From Uloborus plumipes (Eukaryota > Arthropoda > Arachnida > Araneae > Uloboridae), in assembly GCA_038373865.1 (NCBI GenBank), contig JAXGGA010000020.1, positions 186,001-250,000 on the forward strand: a stretch of 64,000 bases of DNA. The letters are read 5' to 3'. Of the stretch, positions 49,341-61,339 are shown piece by piece. The notes beneath the pieces are model-generated. The model searched no databases, had not been told where the DNA came from, and saw only the letters and a list, made by a program, of their open reading frames with translations. The translations under genes were made by a program, and so were the position numbers. Position 1 is the stretch's first letter, and each line of letters starts with the position of its first letter.

Positions 49341-52202
49341 GCCCGGGAGCTAACTGTTGGAAAACTGCAAATCGTGATAAGAAGATGCCACTTGGTGGGA
49401 ATGTTGTTTAAGGCTATACATTGAAATTAAGACCCAGAGGCACTTTCAAAAACCGTTTTAATCCAAGATGGCGGCGTTTTTCAAAATGGCGGCCTATGCT
49501 ACTGCTTTTGCAATTTAACTCACACAAAAGAGGTTTTTATATCAAATTATATGTTTTTCAGGCCGAGGATTCATTTAGTATCTTCAAAAAAAGCTAAATG
49601 TTCATTTTGATGTTTATTTTTTTATTTATTTTTAAGAATTATATTGTTTACGAGAAGACTACATGTAGTATCCAAAATCTTTTAGAAAGTTAGCCAAATT
49701 GCGACCGAAGAAAATAAACTGCGAAACCTGGTGCGGTGGTAACCTAACCATGCTCAAATTAGTCTCCTAAGAACTCCACACACATCTCCCAGTGGTGCTG
49801 CTATTGTTAGAAGCATTCCGAGAAGGCCCGTTTAGCGACAAAAACAGCCGAAATATTTCACTTCCGGATACCAGTGTGAAATTTGGTACAGAGCTTATGT
49901 ACATATATAAGAACAAAAAACCGCCAGGAGACACTTGATCAGGGGTCATCAACTCCTGTGATGACGTCATGAAGATGGCCGCTTTTACAGGTAAATACGT
50001 TCGTTTAATTGCTTAAAACTCCATCATAGATTGAAATATTGCAAAACTCAAATGTATCATTTGAAAGTTCTTTGAAAGAGCTATTTGGAAAGATTTAATT
50101 TTTCTTTCTGAGGTCAAGGTCCCATCTGTAACGACGTCATCAAAATGGCCGCTTTTACAGGTAAATACGTTTGTTTAACTCCCACTAAAACTCCATTACA
50201 GATTTAAATATTTCAAAATTCAAATATATCATCTGAAAGCGCTTTAAAAGATCTATTTAGAAAGATTTATTTTTTCTTTTTGAGGTAAAGGACCCACCTG
50301 TGATGACGTCACCAAAATGGCCGCTTTTACGGGTAAATGCGCTCATGTAACTGTTTAAAACTCCATCATAGATTTAAATATTGCAAAACTGAAATATATC
50401 ATCCAAAAGCGCTTTAAAAGAGCTATTTTATATTGCTTGGTTTTATTTTCTAAGACAACTAGTTGAAAAGTTATAACAATTTTAAATTGAAAATGTATAA
50501 CAAACGTGTTTACCTGTAAAAGCGGCCATTTTGATGACGTCATCACAGGTGGGCCCTTGACCTTAGAAAGAAAAATTAAATATTTCTAAATAGCTCTTTT
50601 AAAGAGCTTTCAGATGATATAGTTGAGTTTTGAAATATTTAAATCTACGATGGAGTTTCAGGGGGGTTAAACGAACGTATTTACCTGTAAAAGCGGCCAT
50701 TTTGATGACGTCATCACAGGTGGACCCTTGACCTCAGTAAGAAAAATTAAATATTTCCTAAATAGATCTTTTAAAGCGCTTCCAGATGATATAGTTGAGT
50801 TTTGAAATATTTAAATCTATGATGGAGTTTTAGGGGGAGTTAAACAAATGTATTTACCTGTAAAAGCGGCCATTTTGATGACGTCATTGCAGGTGGGACC
50901 TTGACCTCAGAAAGAAAAATTAAATCTTTCTAAATAGCTCTTTTAAAGAGCTTTCAGATGATATATTTGAGTTTTTCATTACTTCAATCTATGATAGAGT
51001 TTTAAGCAGTTAAACAAACGTATTTACCTGTAAAAGCGGCCATTTTGATGACGTCATCATAGGTGGGCCCTTGATCTCAGAAAGAAAAATTAAATATTTC
51101 TAAATAGATCTTTTAAAGCGCTTTCAGATTATATAGTTGAGTTTTAAAGTATTTAAATCTCTAATGGAGTTTTAGGGGGAGTTAAACAAACGTATTTACC
51201 TGTAAAAGCGGCCATTTTGATGACGTCATCATAGGTGGGCCCTTGACCTCAGAAAGAAAAATTAAATATTTCTAAATAGATCTTTTACGGAGCTTTCAGA
51301 TGATATAGTTGAGTTTTGAAATATATAAATCTATGATGGAGTTTTAGAGGGAGTTAAACAAACGTATTTACCTGTAAAAGCGGCCATTTTGATGACGTCA
51401 TTAAAGGTGGGACCTTGACCTCAGAAAGAAAAATTAAATCTTTCCAAATAGCTCTTTCAAAAAGCTTTCAAATGATACATTTGAGTTTTGCAATATTTCC
51501 ATCTATGATGGAGTTTTAAGCAATTAAACGAACGTATTTACCTGTAAAAGCGGCCATCTTGATGACGTCATCACGGGAGTTAATGACCCCTGATCAAGTG
51601 TCTCCCGGCGGTTTTTTGTTCTTGTATATGTACATAAGCTCTGTACCAAATTTCACACTGGTATCCGGAAGTGAAATATTTCGGCTGTTTTTGTCGCTAA
51701 ACGGGCCTTCTCGGAATGCTTCTAACAATAGCGGCACCGCTGGGAGATGTGTGTGGAGTTCTTAGGAGACTAATTTGAGCATGGTTAGGTTACCACTGCA
51801 CCAGGTTTCCCAGTTTATTTTCTTCGGTCGCAATTTGGCTAACTTTCTACAAAATTTTGGATACTACATGTAGTCTTCTCGTAAACAACATAATTCTCAA
51901 AAAAAAATAAAAAAATAAACGTCAAAATGAACATTTAGCTTTTTTTCAAGATACTAAATGAAATCCTCGGCCTGAAAAACATATAATTTGATATAAAAAC
52001 CTCTTTTGTGTGAGTTAAATTGCAAAAGCAGTAGCATAGGCCGCCATTTTGAAAAACGCCGCCATCTTGGATTAAAACGGTTTTTGAAAGTGCCTCTGGG
52101 TCTTAATTTCATTGTATAGCCATTAGCAACATTCCTACCAAGTGGCATCTTCTTATCACGATTTGCAGTATTCCATTAATTTTTGACAGTTAGCTCCCGG
52201 AC
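49341..52202. mobile_element. 2.9-kb palindromic TIR element with TGACGTCA-bearing repeats
   Basis: The ends are GCCCGGGAGCTAACTGT and, inverted, GTCCGGGAGCTAACTGT, followed by long inverted arms (about 600 bp, from ACTGCAAATCGTGATAAG inward past CTCAAATTAGTCTCCTAAG). The arms carry CCAAGATGGCGGC and AAAATGGCGGCC. Between them lie about ten repeats of about 170 bp, three in one orientation and seven in the other. A TA duplication (49339-49340 and 52203-52204) is possible but not certain. The open frames 49767-49970 and 51559-51765 are the two arm copies of one sequence and are not a recognised protein. Confidence 0.85.
49962..51590. repeat. about ten 170-bp units, inverted around about 50.45 kb
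   Basis: Each unit contains a GACGTCA core, usually as TGATGACGTCATCA, and AAAATGGCCGCTTTTAC or its complement. Cores lie near 49973, 50133, 50306, 50535, 50705, 50878, 51048, 51222, 51395 and 51561. Orientation flips between the third and fourth unit. Confidence 0.9.
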
Positions 52203-52204
52203 TA

Positions 52205-54932
52205 TAAGTGTTATTTGAAGAGTTAGGAAGTTAAATGGGAAAAGAAACTCACAACGATTCTTTAACGTGATTTGTGTAGTGTGATCGTTTTCCTTAAAAC
52301 GTGTCATTTAATGAAAGTCATGTAATATTTTGATCAGAATATTGGTGTAAAGATCGATTACTAAAATTTGTTAGATGTGCGAACGTTGTGTTTAGTTGCA
52401 GACTCTCAAAAGAGAAAATCTATTAATCAAAACTTTGAAGTCAGGAAAAATTATTAAACTCAATGGTTTAATCCTGTGTGTTTCTGTGAAGACCAAACAC
52501 TAAGAAAGATCCATTAACTTATAAATATTAAGAGAAAAAAAAAGAAAAGAATATTGAAAGTAATAAATTATTTTCTTCAAAAGTAGATTTAATACAATTA
52601 AATTTTTATAGAATTATCTTTTGAGTATTGCTATGTACTTTCGAATTTAAATTTATAAACTATTGGGTTCATTAACTCGGAGTCTTAATAATTTCAACAG
52701 CTCCTCTTTAAAGAAATAAAAGTATGCTTCAATAGGAAGATAATTTACCTTTCATTTAAAACTAAATTTTAGAATGGTTTCAAAAAAAAAAAGAAATGGA
52801 ATAGATGTGTTATGTAACAATTTTATTTGTATACTTAGCATAAAAATGTTTTTCTACACTGCCATAATCGATAGCAAAACAAGTGATGTTTGTTAATAAG
52901 AAAGAAAAAAAGAGACACTTAAAAAAATAAAACGGGGAGTCCCAATAACATACTATATGTAACGACTAAGTTTAAGCAAATGTGACCAACCACTGGGTGG
53001 GAGGGGGGGCTTAGAAAATATGCAGAAAATAATATGTAGCCGCTTCGAATGCATAATATTACTCATCTGTCATATTTTTATATGCAATGGAATAAATAAA
53101 AAACAAAGCAAAACTAAAATGTTAATGTTTTAATGGTTACGTTTATAGAATTAATTTACTAAGGCTTTGCGTAGGTGAATTTCCGCTAATATCTCTTTTA
53201 AAGATGATCTGTTAGTGAAAGGGAATGAATCCATTTCCTTCCATTACGGTAAATTGAAGAGTGTAGCGGCCTCTTATCATCCATTCGCTCTTGAAGCATC
53301 AGTGGGCTGGTATCACCATGCACATGACAAGACGTCAAATTGAAAGGGAAGCAATGGAGGATACTGAAAGATAAACTTCATACATGTGGTATCAATTATC
53401 AGGGACTGCACTCTATGCTAATTTAATGGATCGCCGTTCTCGCAGCGAAAGTGACGTACAGTTCGGCTTCGTGATTTAAATGGCATTTTAGGTTTAGTCC
53501 AGAATTTTGCGCGAATCATTTTAAGTGACTGGTACCATTAAAAGGAATTGCTTTCTAATTGAATTATAGCTATGATATTCCATAAGCCGCTTAGAGGCGG
53601 TGAGGGTAGCTTATATGATGGTAAAGCACAGGTTCGAAGGTAGTGTTGTAGTGGTATTAAATACAATGGTTATTATTAAAGTCAAAGATTTCAGTATGCA
53701 TTGAAATTTATGCCACATATTAAAAGGGCAATGTATTTTTAAAACGTTATGCAAGTGCTTGAGGTTTTTGTTACCTAGTCTTAGATACTACTTCTTTTTA
53801 AATGAAACTTTAAAAACAAATTATTACTTAATTGATACAGTAATCAATACTGATTTATTATAACCTGTTAGAAAGATCTCAAAATATGAAGCGTTTACTA
53901 TCAAAATCAGCTATCGAAGAGATTTTTTTTTATTTGAAGAACGTTCACTACATAACTTTATTCTCATATTTTTTTAATTATCAGTATTTTCTAAGTATTT
54001 ACAGATAAAAGTAATTTGAACTTTGCTGGTTTTGAAGTAAATTGTAATTGTTTTTTTTTAAATTTTCCATTTCAATTCCAATTAGATTCATGTCATTCCT
54101 CTCTCTTATGCGACGCCCTAACCTGCACAAGAAAAACAAATTTATTAAGCGATTTATTATAGTAATTTTGCTGATGTTACCCGTACATTTTCGAAGAAGC
54201 AATATGGTAAACGAATTGCTTGAGTCAGTTTTGGAGCAAAACAAGTTTTTGGCTGTATTTTTAAATGTGGTTGAGAAAGATTCGTTTGAAATCACTTTCT
54301 GAACTTGATAGTACAAACATAGAATACATCAATTTATGAAAAGAAAAATATTTTGAAAATTCATGGGTTGAGCTGGATTTAATACTAAAAGAATCAGAAA
54401 GAGAAATGACTTATTAATTGTGATCTCTTTCGAATATATCATTATTGACTGTATCTATTTTTGCTAAATCTTTTAGCTGTTTTTGTACTGAAAAAAAATC
54501 AACACTCACACTTTTTTCGGGTGATTTGTTACTTTTATGGCACTCGGTCGATAAGGATATGTTAATACTAAAACCATGTTTATATTGAGGAAAATCTCAT
54601 TTACATTTTAACTATTTTCAATTGTTGCTGTTGTTGTGGTTTCAAATGTTGCGTGATTTCAAAAACTGAAATTACGGAATGAACTCGGCGATTGTACAAG
54701 ACTAATTGCATGCAAAGGTACTCAAATTAAAAACGAGCTAATAGATATGTAAAAAATTTTATTAATTAAACAGACATGCGGATTGATTACGAAACGTATT
54801 AGGGAGAAATACCTTAAAATAAATAAGTGAGTAATTGATAAACTGTTAGTAGCAATATGATTCATATAACATATTTTATTCCTATTTAAAGCATTTTCGT
54901 TTTAAACAGATGTTTAAAAATATATATATGTG
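52205..54932. other. non-coding interval with a compositionally distinct patch
   Basis: Mostly A/T-rich. At about 53200-53530 the sequence is more balanced and complex (includes GAAGCATCAGTGGGCTGG and GGATCGCCGTTCTCGC) without an open frame; it could be a conserved non-coding element. At 53580-53650 a B-box-like AGGTTCGAAGG occurs in a degraded SINE-like context that I could not confirm. Confidence 0.4.
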
Positions 54933-55418
54933 TACTGCAAAAAATGAACTGCTGTTTTTGCAGTATAATACTGGCAGCCAAGGTTCCAATTTCTCAAGTA
55001 GCACACTTCGTTTTTTAAAGGTTGTAAAATGGTTATTAACGTTGTGACAACGGATTAAAAACGTTTATAAAACGTTTAAACGTTTTTTGTGCTACCTGGG
55101 TTAAAACTAAAGTGCTCAGTAATAAACTAAAACTAGCAATTTTAGTTTATTACTGTAAAGTTAGAAATTTTACAGTTTATTGACGTAACATTTAGCTGTA
55201 TTAGACTATAAAAACAACAGTATAATACAGGCATCAGAGGTTAAAATATAAAACAGTAAAATGCACGGTAATAAACTAAAATTAGCAGTTTTACAATTCA
55301 TTACTGCAAAATTAGCAATTTTAGAGTTTAGTACTGTAAAGTTAGCAATTCTACAGTTTATTATAAAACAAATTAGCTGTATTATACTGTAAAAATAACA
55401 TTCATTTTTTACAGTGTA
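54933..55418. mobile_element. ACTGTAAAA-rich TIR MITE, copy 2
   Basis: TIRs of about 40 bp: TACTGCAAAAAATGAACTGC followed by TTTTTGCAGTATAATAC on the left; TACACTGTAAAAAATGAATG then TTTTTACAGTATAATAC inverted on the right. The interior consists of AGTTTATTACTGTAAA and TTAGCAATTTTA motifs. Related to 3611-3940. Confidence 0.8.
54993..55100. mobile_element. nested 108-bp mini-MITE
   Basis: CTCAAGTAGCACACTTCG on the left pairs with GTGCTACCTGGG on the right, and the core holds AACGTTTATAAAACGTTTAAA. Absent from copy 1 of the host MITE at the same position. Confidence 0.7.
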
Positions 55419-57745
55419 ATGTCTCAAACATGAGAATTTGCATGAAGGAAAAATTTTGAATTAACTGTAATTTAATTGTTTTAAAATTATAAGATTGCAT
55501 AAATTGTTATGCATGTTTTCGCTTCGTGAATTAAGAATTAGGCATTATTTCCACATAAAAATGTGGAAGAAAATGTCTAAATTACGTCAAAATGCTTTCC
55601 CATGAAAATGACTTCTTTATTTCCTTGCTATAATAACACGGACGTGTTACGAAATCGCATTAATTCACTTGCTGTTGCGCAAGATTACTATCATGAAAAA
55701 TTCAGCATTTTTCGTTTAGAAACACGGGCGAAATCATTTTTTCGTGAATTCACGGCTGGATAAACATGATATTTGGAAAACCCCGCCAAGATGATTATTA
55801 TGATACTCACATTATTTTAATGACTTCGTATTAAAGAAAAAACTTTTTATGAACCAAGTTTTAGTTCAGGCTAATGAGGATTTCTTACAAGTTTTCATCC
55901 GTTATCAGAGATTTGCCGATGGGCACTTCATAAAAAATGTAATTCGGTACTTTGATACACTCTCTTGACTACTTCAAGGTTTTCAAAATATAAACTGTGG
56001 GAGGATTTAAATTGCAAATAGCCTGCAAGTATTGAGTTTCAGGTTGGTACTCGGAAACTTTTAGTCTGAGATTTATGAAGAAAATGAATGCTATTTCAGT
56101 AAAAGAGTATGAAAAAGTAGTGACAGGAACCAGCTAACGAGAAAAATTGATAAATCAATATTAAAAGAGCATGTTTTATTTTATTTCATTTTTTGAGAGT
56201 TTTATGTAAATATGTTTTTCAAAGTATATTTACAGGTATGATACCTGAAATTCTGCGAAAACGGGTAAAGCAAATAATATAACAAAAATATTAAACTGAT
56301 CAATAAATTCAATTTTATGCTTAAATTTAAATTTGAGAAGAGATTTTCTTTAAACTATAAGGTAAAAAATATAATCAGGAGTTGGAAATACTGCGGAAAG
56401 GAGTGGTTTGGTTTGCTGATATTTCTCCAAAGAAATCAGAGTAGTTTTTAAATTGTTTTTTCCCCTGATATGTCACCTTAAACTTTTCTATACTGATACA
56501 TATTAAAATTGTCACCATAAACATTGTCATACGGATATTAATGAATAAAATGTAGAAAGTGGGTGTTAGTCCGTTATTAAAATTGAGTAATTTTGCCAGC
56601 ATTTAACTTCTACTCATACTGAATGTATAAGTTTTAAAATAAATTTGGATCAAATACTCAGTTTATACTATAAGTGACAGATCCAACAGTTTAGGGAAAT
56701 ACAGGAGAAAGAAGGAAAAATAAGGTTGAAAAATCTAATTATCTCAACCCCCCCCCCCCCGGAAACAACTGAAGAATATATATTAAGTTTCTCAGAGTAG
56801 TAGTAGAAATTCATACTCTACTAACTCGCTAATTTATAAATTTCGAAAAAAAAATTTCACAAAAATATTAAAACAATAAAATCCTGAAGCAACGATTACC
56901 AATGCAATGAAACAGATCTAAGTCCTAAATTAACTTTCATTACATTACCTGAATTTCATTACAACGAAGTTCCTGTTACAACTACATAAAATTGCGGTCC
57001 CTTAAAGTTCGTTCTAACAGAATTTCACTACATTTAAGTGATTTAAGTTTCAAATTTAAAGAAAAAAAAATAGACTAAAAAAGTAATACAATTATATAGT
57101 TCTAGCTAAGATCATAAACATGACAAACATTTTAATAGTTTTAAAAGAAAAAATGAATTATATGTTTCTTATTTAAATTGATTTCATCTCTAAATAAAGT
57201 AGCAACCGAAACTTTGCACGCGAAATCAATAAATTTTAATAAGAAAAATAGAAACCTATAAATCTAGCGAAAAGGAAGTTCGATAAAGTAGTCCCTGTTG
57301 CGGTAAAAATATATACTTCCATTGAAAGAAATACCATCTCGGAAATAAAATCTTTCTGCGGAAACAAATGAAAAAATACCCTTCGGAAATACTTTTTCAA
57401 TAATATTTTCTCTTCGCAACAAGGAGGCTGTGATATATAGAAAACAAAGACATGTTTCTAATACATGACATATTTTACTCAAGAAATAGAGGCATTTCTC
57501 TTGCATTTCCTTTCGTAAATTTTTGTATTTTTCTTAATTTGAAATTTCTTGGCCAGTAAGTAAAATATTTGAAAAAAAATGCAGAAACGATACTTATTGA
57601 TTCTCACTAATCTAATTCTGAAATCTTATTTTGAAACATTTTGCAAAAAATTAAGCTTTTAGACAAATCTTTTTTTTTTTTCCTGAAGTTTTAGGAAAAG
57701 AACCGTGCAACTGTAAAAACAAGAAGTTCTGTCAAGAACTAAACG
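55419..57745. other. A/T-rich non-coding DNA
   Basis: No exon or transposon seen. Contains a C run at about 56750-56761. An 80-codon minus-strand frame at 57264-57506 has no family resemblance. Confidence 0.5.
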
Positions 57746-59242
57746 AGCCTACTTTCCCGTACATCGACATCGGCATTGTAGCATCTGATCAATATTCTCT
57801 TGAATATCTGAAACGGAAAATTATGTCAAACATACCTTTATAGCACTTAAAGCTGATTTCTAAAAGCAAAATATACCCCTCTCATCAGATGAAATGGACA
57901 CGTAAAAAGTAAATAAACGAGTAAAAGTTTTGTCGCACCTTTTAAAGAATGTAAATGTTATAGTTCTTCCATAGAAAAATTCCACAATCGTTTTTAAAAG
58001 AAAAAAAATAATAAATAAAATAAAAGTACAAAGAACATCAAAACACATTTTATCAAAGAAAGAAAGAAAAAAAATCGTTCGTTAATAAAATGTCTCGAAT
58101 TTTATTTTTAATCCGTTGCCAGTTCTTAAATATAAATAAAGGATAAAATGCTCTCGTGAATGAAAAATTTTTGTAAACAAAAAAAAAATCGTCTGCCAAA
58201 AAAAATAAATAAATAAACAAAAAATCGTCTGCCCAGTCAGTCATTTTTTTCTGAGACTGCATTTCTGCCATGTTTGCTGAGTCGAAGTCGGAATAAGAGT
58301 CCTCACAGAAGATTATTCAGAAAAGTACTTTACAATACATTATTTATCAAAACCATTTTTTTACAAAGTTAGGTTGAAGGAAATCCGCCTTTAAGGTTAG
58401 AATCAACATTCAATTTAAATTTCCCAGTAGGCGCTCATGTTAAAAAATTTTCTGAACGGTTCATCATTGAACGAAAAATGGTTCAAATTGAAAAGTGAAA
58501 TATGGGAATGAGTCTCTCCGAAATCTTTCGAACAAAAAAAAGTGTATTCAATTCGGACAGTTTACTTAAAAGTTATTAGGTGGGGAAAGGTTGCTTGAAC
58601 GGTTCAATATTGAAGGAAAAAATGTTCAAATTGAAAATTTAAATACGGTAATGAAGTATCCTTGCTGAGATGCTTCGAGCAAAAAAAAGTTTGTTTAAAT
58701 CGGACTGTTCAATCAAAAGTTATTAGGGGTGACAGCTTGTTTGAACGGTTCAATGTTGAACGAAAAATTGTGCAAATCGAAAATGTAGATACGGGAATGA
58801 AGTATCCTTGAAAAGATCTTTCGAACAAAAAAAAAGTTTGTTCAAATCGGACTGTTAACTAAAAAGTTAGTATCGCGGAACAGGTTGTTTGAACGGCTCA
58901 AAGTTGAACCAAAAATTGTTCAAATCGAAAAATCAAATATGGGAATGAGCTGTACTCGCCGAGATCTTTCCAACAAAAAAAATTTCGTTCAAATCGGAAT
59001 GTTCATTCAAAAGTTATTAGGGGGGGGGGGACAGACAGACCGACCGACAGACCGACACACAAATTCCCCATCTCAATACCCTACTTTCAAATTTTTAATT
59101 TTTTGATATTTATTTTATTTCTTTCTTTTTTTTTTTTTTTGTTTCTTTTTGACTTTGTTCTGGACTTGGCGATATTTTTTGGACTTGGCGATATTTTTAG
59201 ATGTTTTTTTCGTCACTTTTATTTTTAACGGGAAAGTAGGCT
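57746..59242. mobile_element. 1.5-kb repeat bounded by 15-bp TIRs
   Basis: AGCCTACTTTCCCGT at 57746-57760 is perfectly complemented by ACGGGAAAGTAGGCT at 59228-59242. Inside are four tandem units and a GACAGACAG tail. No transposase recognised. The class is unknown. Confidence 0.55.
58453..59020 (+). repeat. 144-148-bp tandem repeat, 4 units, then GACAG tail
   Basis: Units start at about 58453, 58597, 58743 and 58891 with GAACGGTTCAA-type palindromic starts and end AAAAGTTATTAGG. The last is followed by a G run and GACAGACAGACCGACAG (59029-59055), like the tail of the composite repeat at 44.8 kb. Confidence 0.85.
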
Positions 59243-59700
59243 AAAAAACGACTCCTGCAAATTAGCACATTTGTTGTTGTTAAAACACAGTTCTGTTTTG
59301 GTAAAACGAAGTAATTGATTCTTCAAATTCAATTCGCACCATTAAATAATATGCAAAAAAGCAACGTTTCCATAACATACGTATGTACGAAGGAGAATAG
59401 GAAAATAACTTTCCTCTGTTGATTGGGGTCATTGCTGTGTTTTAGTCACAAAGTAGAATAAGACTAAAGATTAGATATAACTTTGCTTCACCATAGGTAT
59501 CAAGGACATTGATACAATGTCATACCACTTGATAAGCTTCAAAAGGCCCAAATTAGGGTTTTGCATGCAGAAGTGGCCTTTAATGGTTTGTTTGGCTTTA
59601 GAATTTAAGAGCTTAGGAGATGAAGGGGTTATGTGACAAAACAGAAATTGCGAATGATTAAAGTTCAAAATTTTATTGTCGGCAGTTGTTGCAGCTTTTT
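59243..59700. other. non-coding interval
   Basis: No feature seen. Confidence 0.4.
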
Positions 59701-60125
59701 TGTTTTCTAGTTTTGTCGTTAGTGTGCGTATGAAAATGATCTAATGACATCTACTTTTGACGTACCAAGTTTCATTTGCTTACGTGTATCCGTTGCCTAC
59801 GATTGTTCAGAGTTCATTTTTCAAAATGTAACACAGCCCCTTCATCATCCAAGACTTTCAATAGTTTTCTATGCATGCTCCGCAGAAATTCTTCTTAGCC
59901 CAAAACAGATGGATGTCAATTGGTGCGAGATCAAAATTATGGCGGATGTTGCAGGAGCTCCAACTAATAGCTGAAATGTGGTTTTCAGTTGCTGTCGTCG
60001 AGTGATCTCGCACATTCGCCCGGTCAAAGCTTCTCCCGTATATTTCCTATATCCAGGTGATGTCTCCCTGTCGAGCTTTTTGAAGCTTAACAAGCGGTAT
60101 GACAAATGTCTCAACGTGCTTGGTA
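59700..60125 (-). pseudogene. mariner-type transposase C-terminal relic
   Basis: The minus strand at about 60010-59875 reads VRDHSTTATENHISAISW and then NFDLAPIDIHLFWAKKNFCG. This parallels the mariner pattern DNARPHTA ... GW ... HPPYSPDLAPxDFHLF. The first Asp of the DNARPH-like block and the SPDLAP-type Asp are both readable (VRD and NFD). Upstream (60100-60020) a degraded segment precedes it in a shifted frame. Stops and substitutions show it is dead. No TIRs were found. Confidence 0.55.
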
Positions 60126-61285
60126 CTATGTGGAAATATTAGGTTCTGTTGTATTATGTCTCCTTATAATGTTCGACATTCAAATATACTATAGACATGT
60201 CTATAGTCTTGCCGGCGGAATGATAAGTATAAGGCAATGCTAATATACTAGTATTTTTTACAAGTACTTTTTTTGCATTATTTCATAAGATTAAATAATT
60301 TTATAAGTAAAATGTAATAACATACTTTAACCACTTAGAAAAATTCCGCTGTATGAGGGCGAAGTAATAAAATATCCATCACAGTAAGCAATTCAAGAAA
60401 TTTTAGTTAATCTTGCAGACTATATCAATATAAATATGTTACGCTCTTGTTTATAGCTTTGAGTTTATTTTTATGTACATTGAAAAGCCAGGAAACTTTC
60501 ATTTGAAGGTTTAGTTGAAGATACTATCAGTTTGAGCCATCGCTTTTGATCCATGTCTGTAAATATAGGGCTCTCAATGTGTTGTAAGCAAACTCTTTCT
60601 GTGCTTGGAGATCTTCCATTTTCACAACAGGAAAGTTTATTTGTGTGACCTTATATTCCTCCTTATTTCAGTAGGAGCTGTAAATTCCAATCTTTGCTTT
60701 TCTATATTGCATAGAGCAAATCTTTTTAAGTATATAAAATTCTTGACCAACGCAGGTTCAGGAAAGAGGAGTTTCCTTTGTCACAAATGAGGTCTACCTA
60801 GAAGTAAAGAAAAACATTGTTAGTTTTCTCTCTAATTGAAATATGTTAATGTTTATTTAATGCGTTTTTATTAAATCAAATTAAATTTACTTACCTAACA
60901 TAATAGTCCTTGTTTTTGTCCGTTTCTTCCAACGTCTCTGTGTTACTACTCATTTAAAGACTTGAAAGATGAATGTTAGTCAAAAATATAATCATTAAAT
61001 GAAAAATTCTCTTACCTTTAATATTGCTTTTTCTAATATAAATTCAAAATTGTTATATATTTACAGTAATTCGGGATTCGTTAAAGCCGTTGAGTTGTAC
61101 GTTGAGTTTTTTCAATTATTCCGCGTGCTGTCGCCTCTTATCAACAGTGCAAGATATCTTAATGTTATTTCTAGGATAAGATGTCTTACTGTTGCTCCAA
61201 AATAACCCACGGTGATATTTTAACAGTGGAATTGCCGTTTGATTAAAAATTGAGAGCGCGTAAGAAAATTTAGATATTGGTTTAG
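60126..61285. other. A/T-rich non-coding DNA
   Basis: No gene or clear repeat seen. Confidence 0.5.
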
Positions 61286-61339
61286 GTTAACATTTACTTA
61301 AGTTCTGTCTTCATTATCAGAACTTAAGTAAATGTTAAC
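61286..61339. repeat. perfect 22-bp hairpin with 10-base loop
   Basis: GTTAACATTTACTTAAGTTC followed by TG pairs fully with its complement at 61318-61339 around the loop TCTTCATTAT. Confidence 0.85.

Noticed and set aside
49767..51765. Two 67-68-codon frames with similar protein sequence
   Set aside because: They are the two inverted arms of the palindromic element read on opposite strands, not two related genes.
54048..54302. 84-codon plus-strand frame and overlapping minus-strand frame
   Set aside because: No splice sites, motif or family similarity; chance open frames in A/T-rich DNA.
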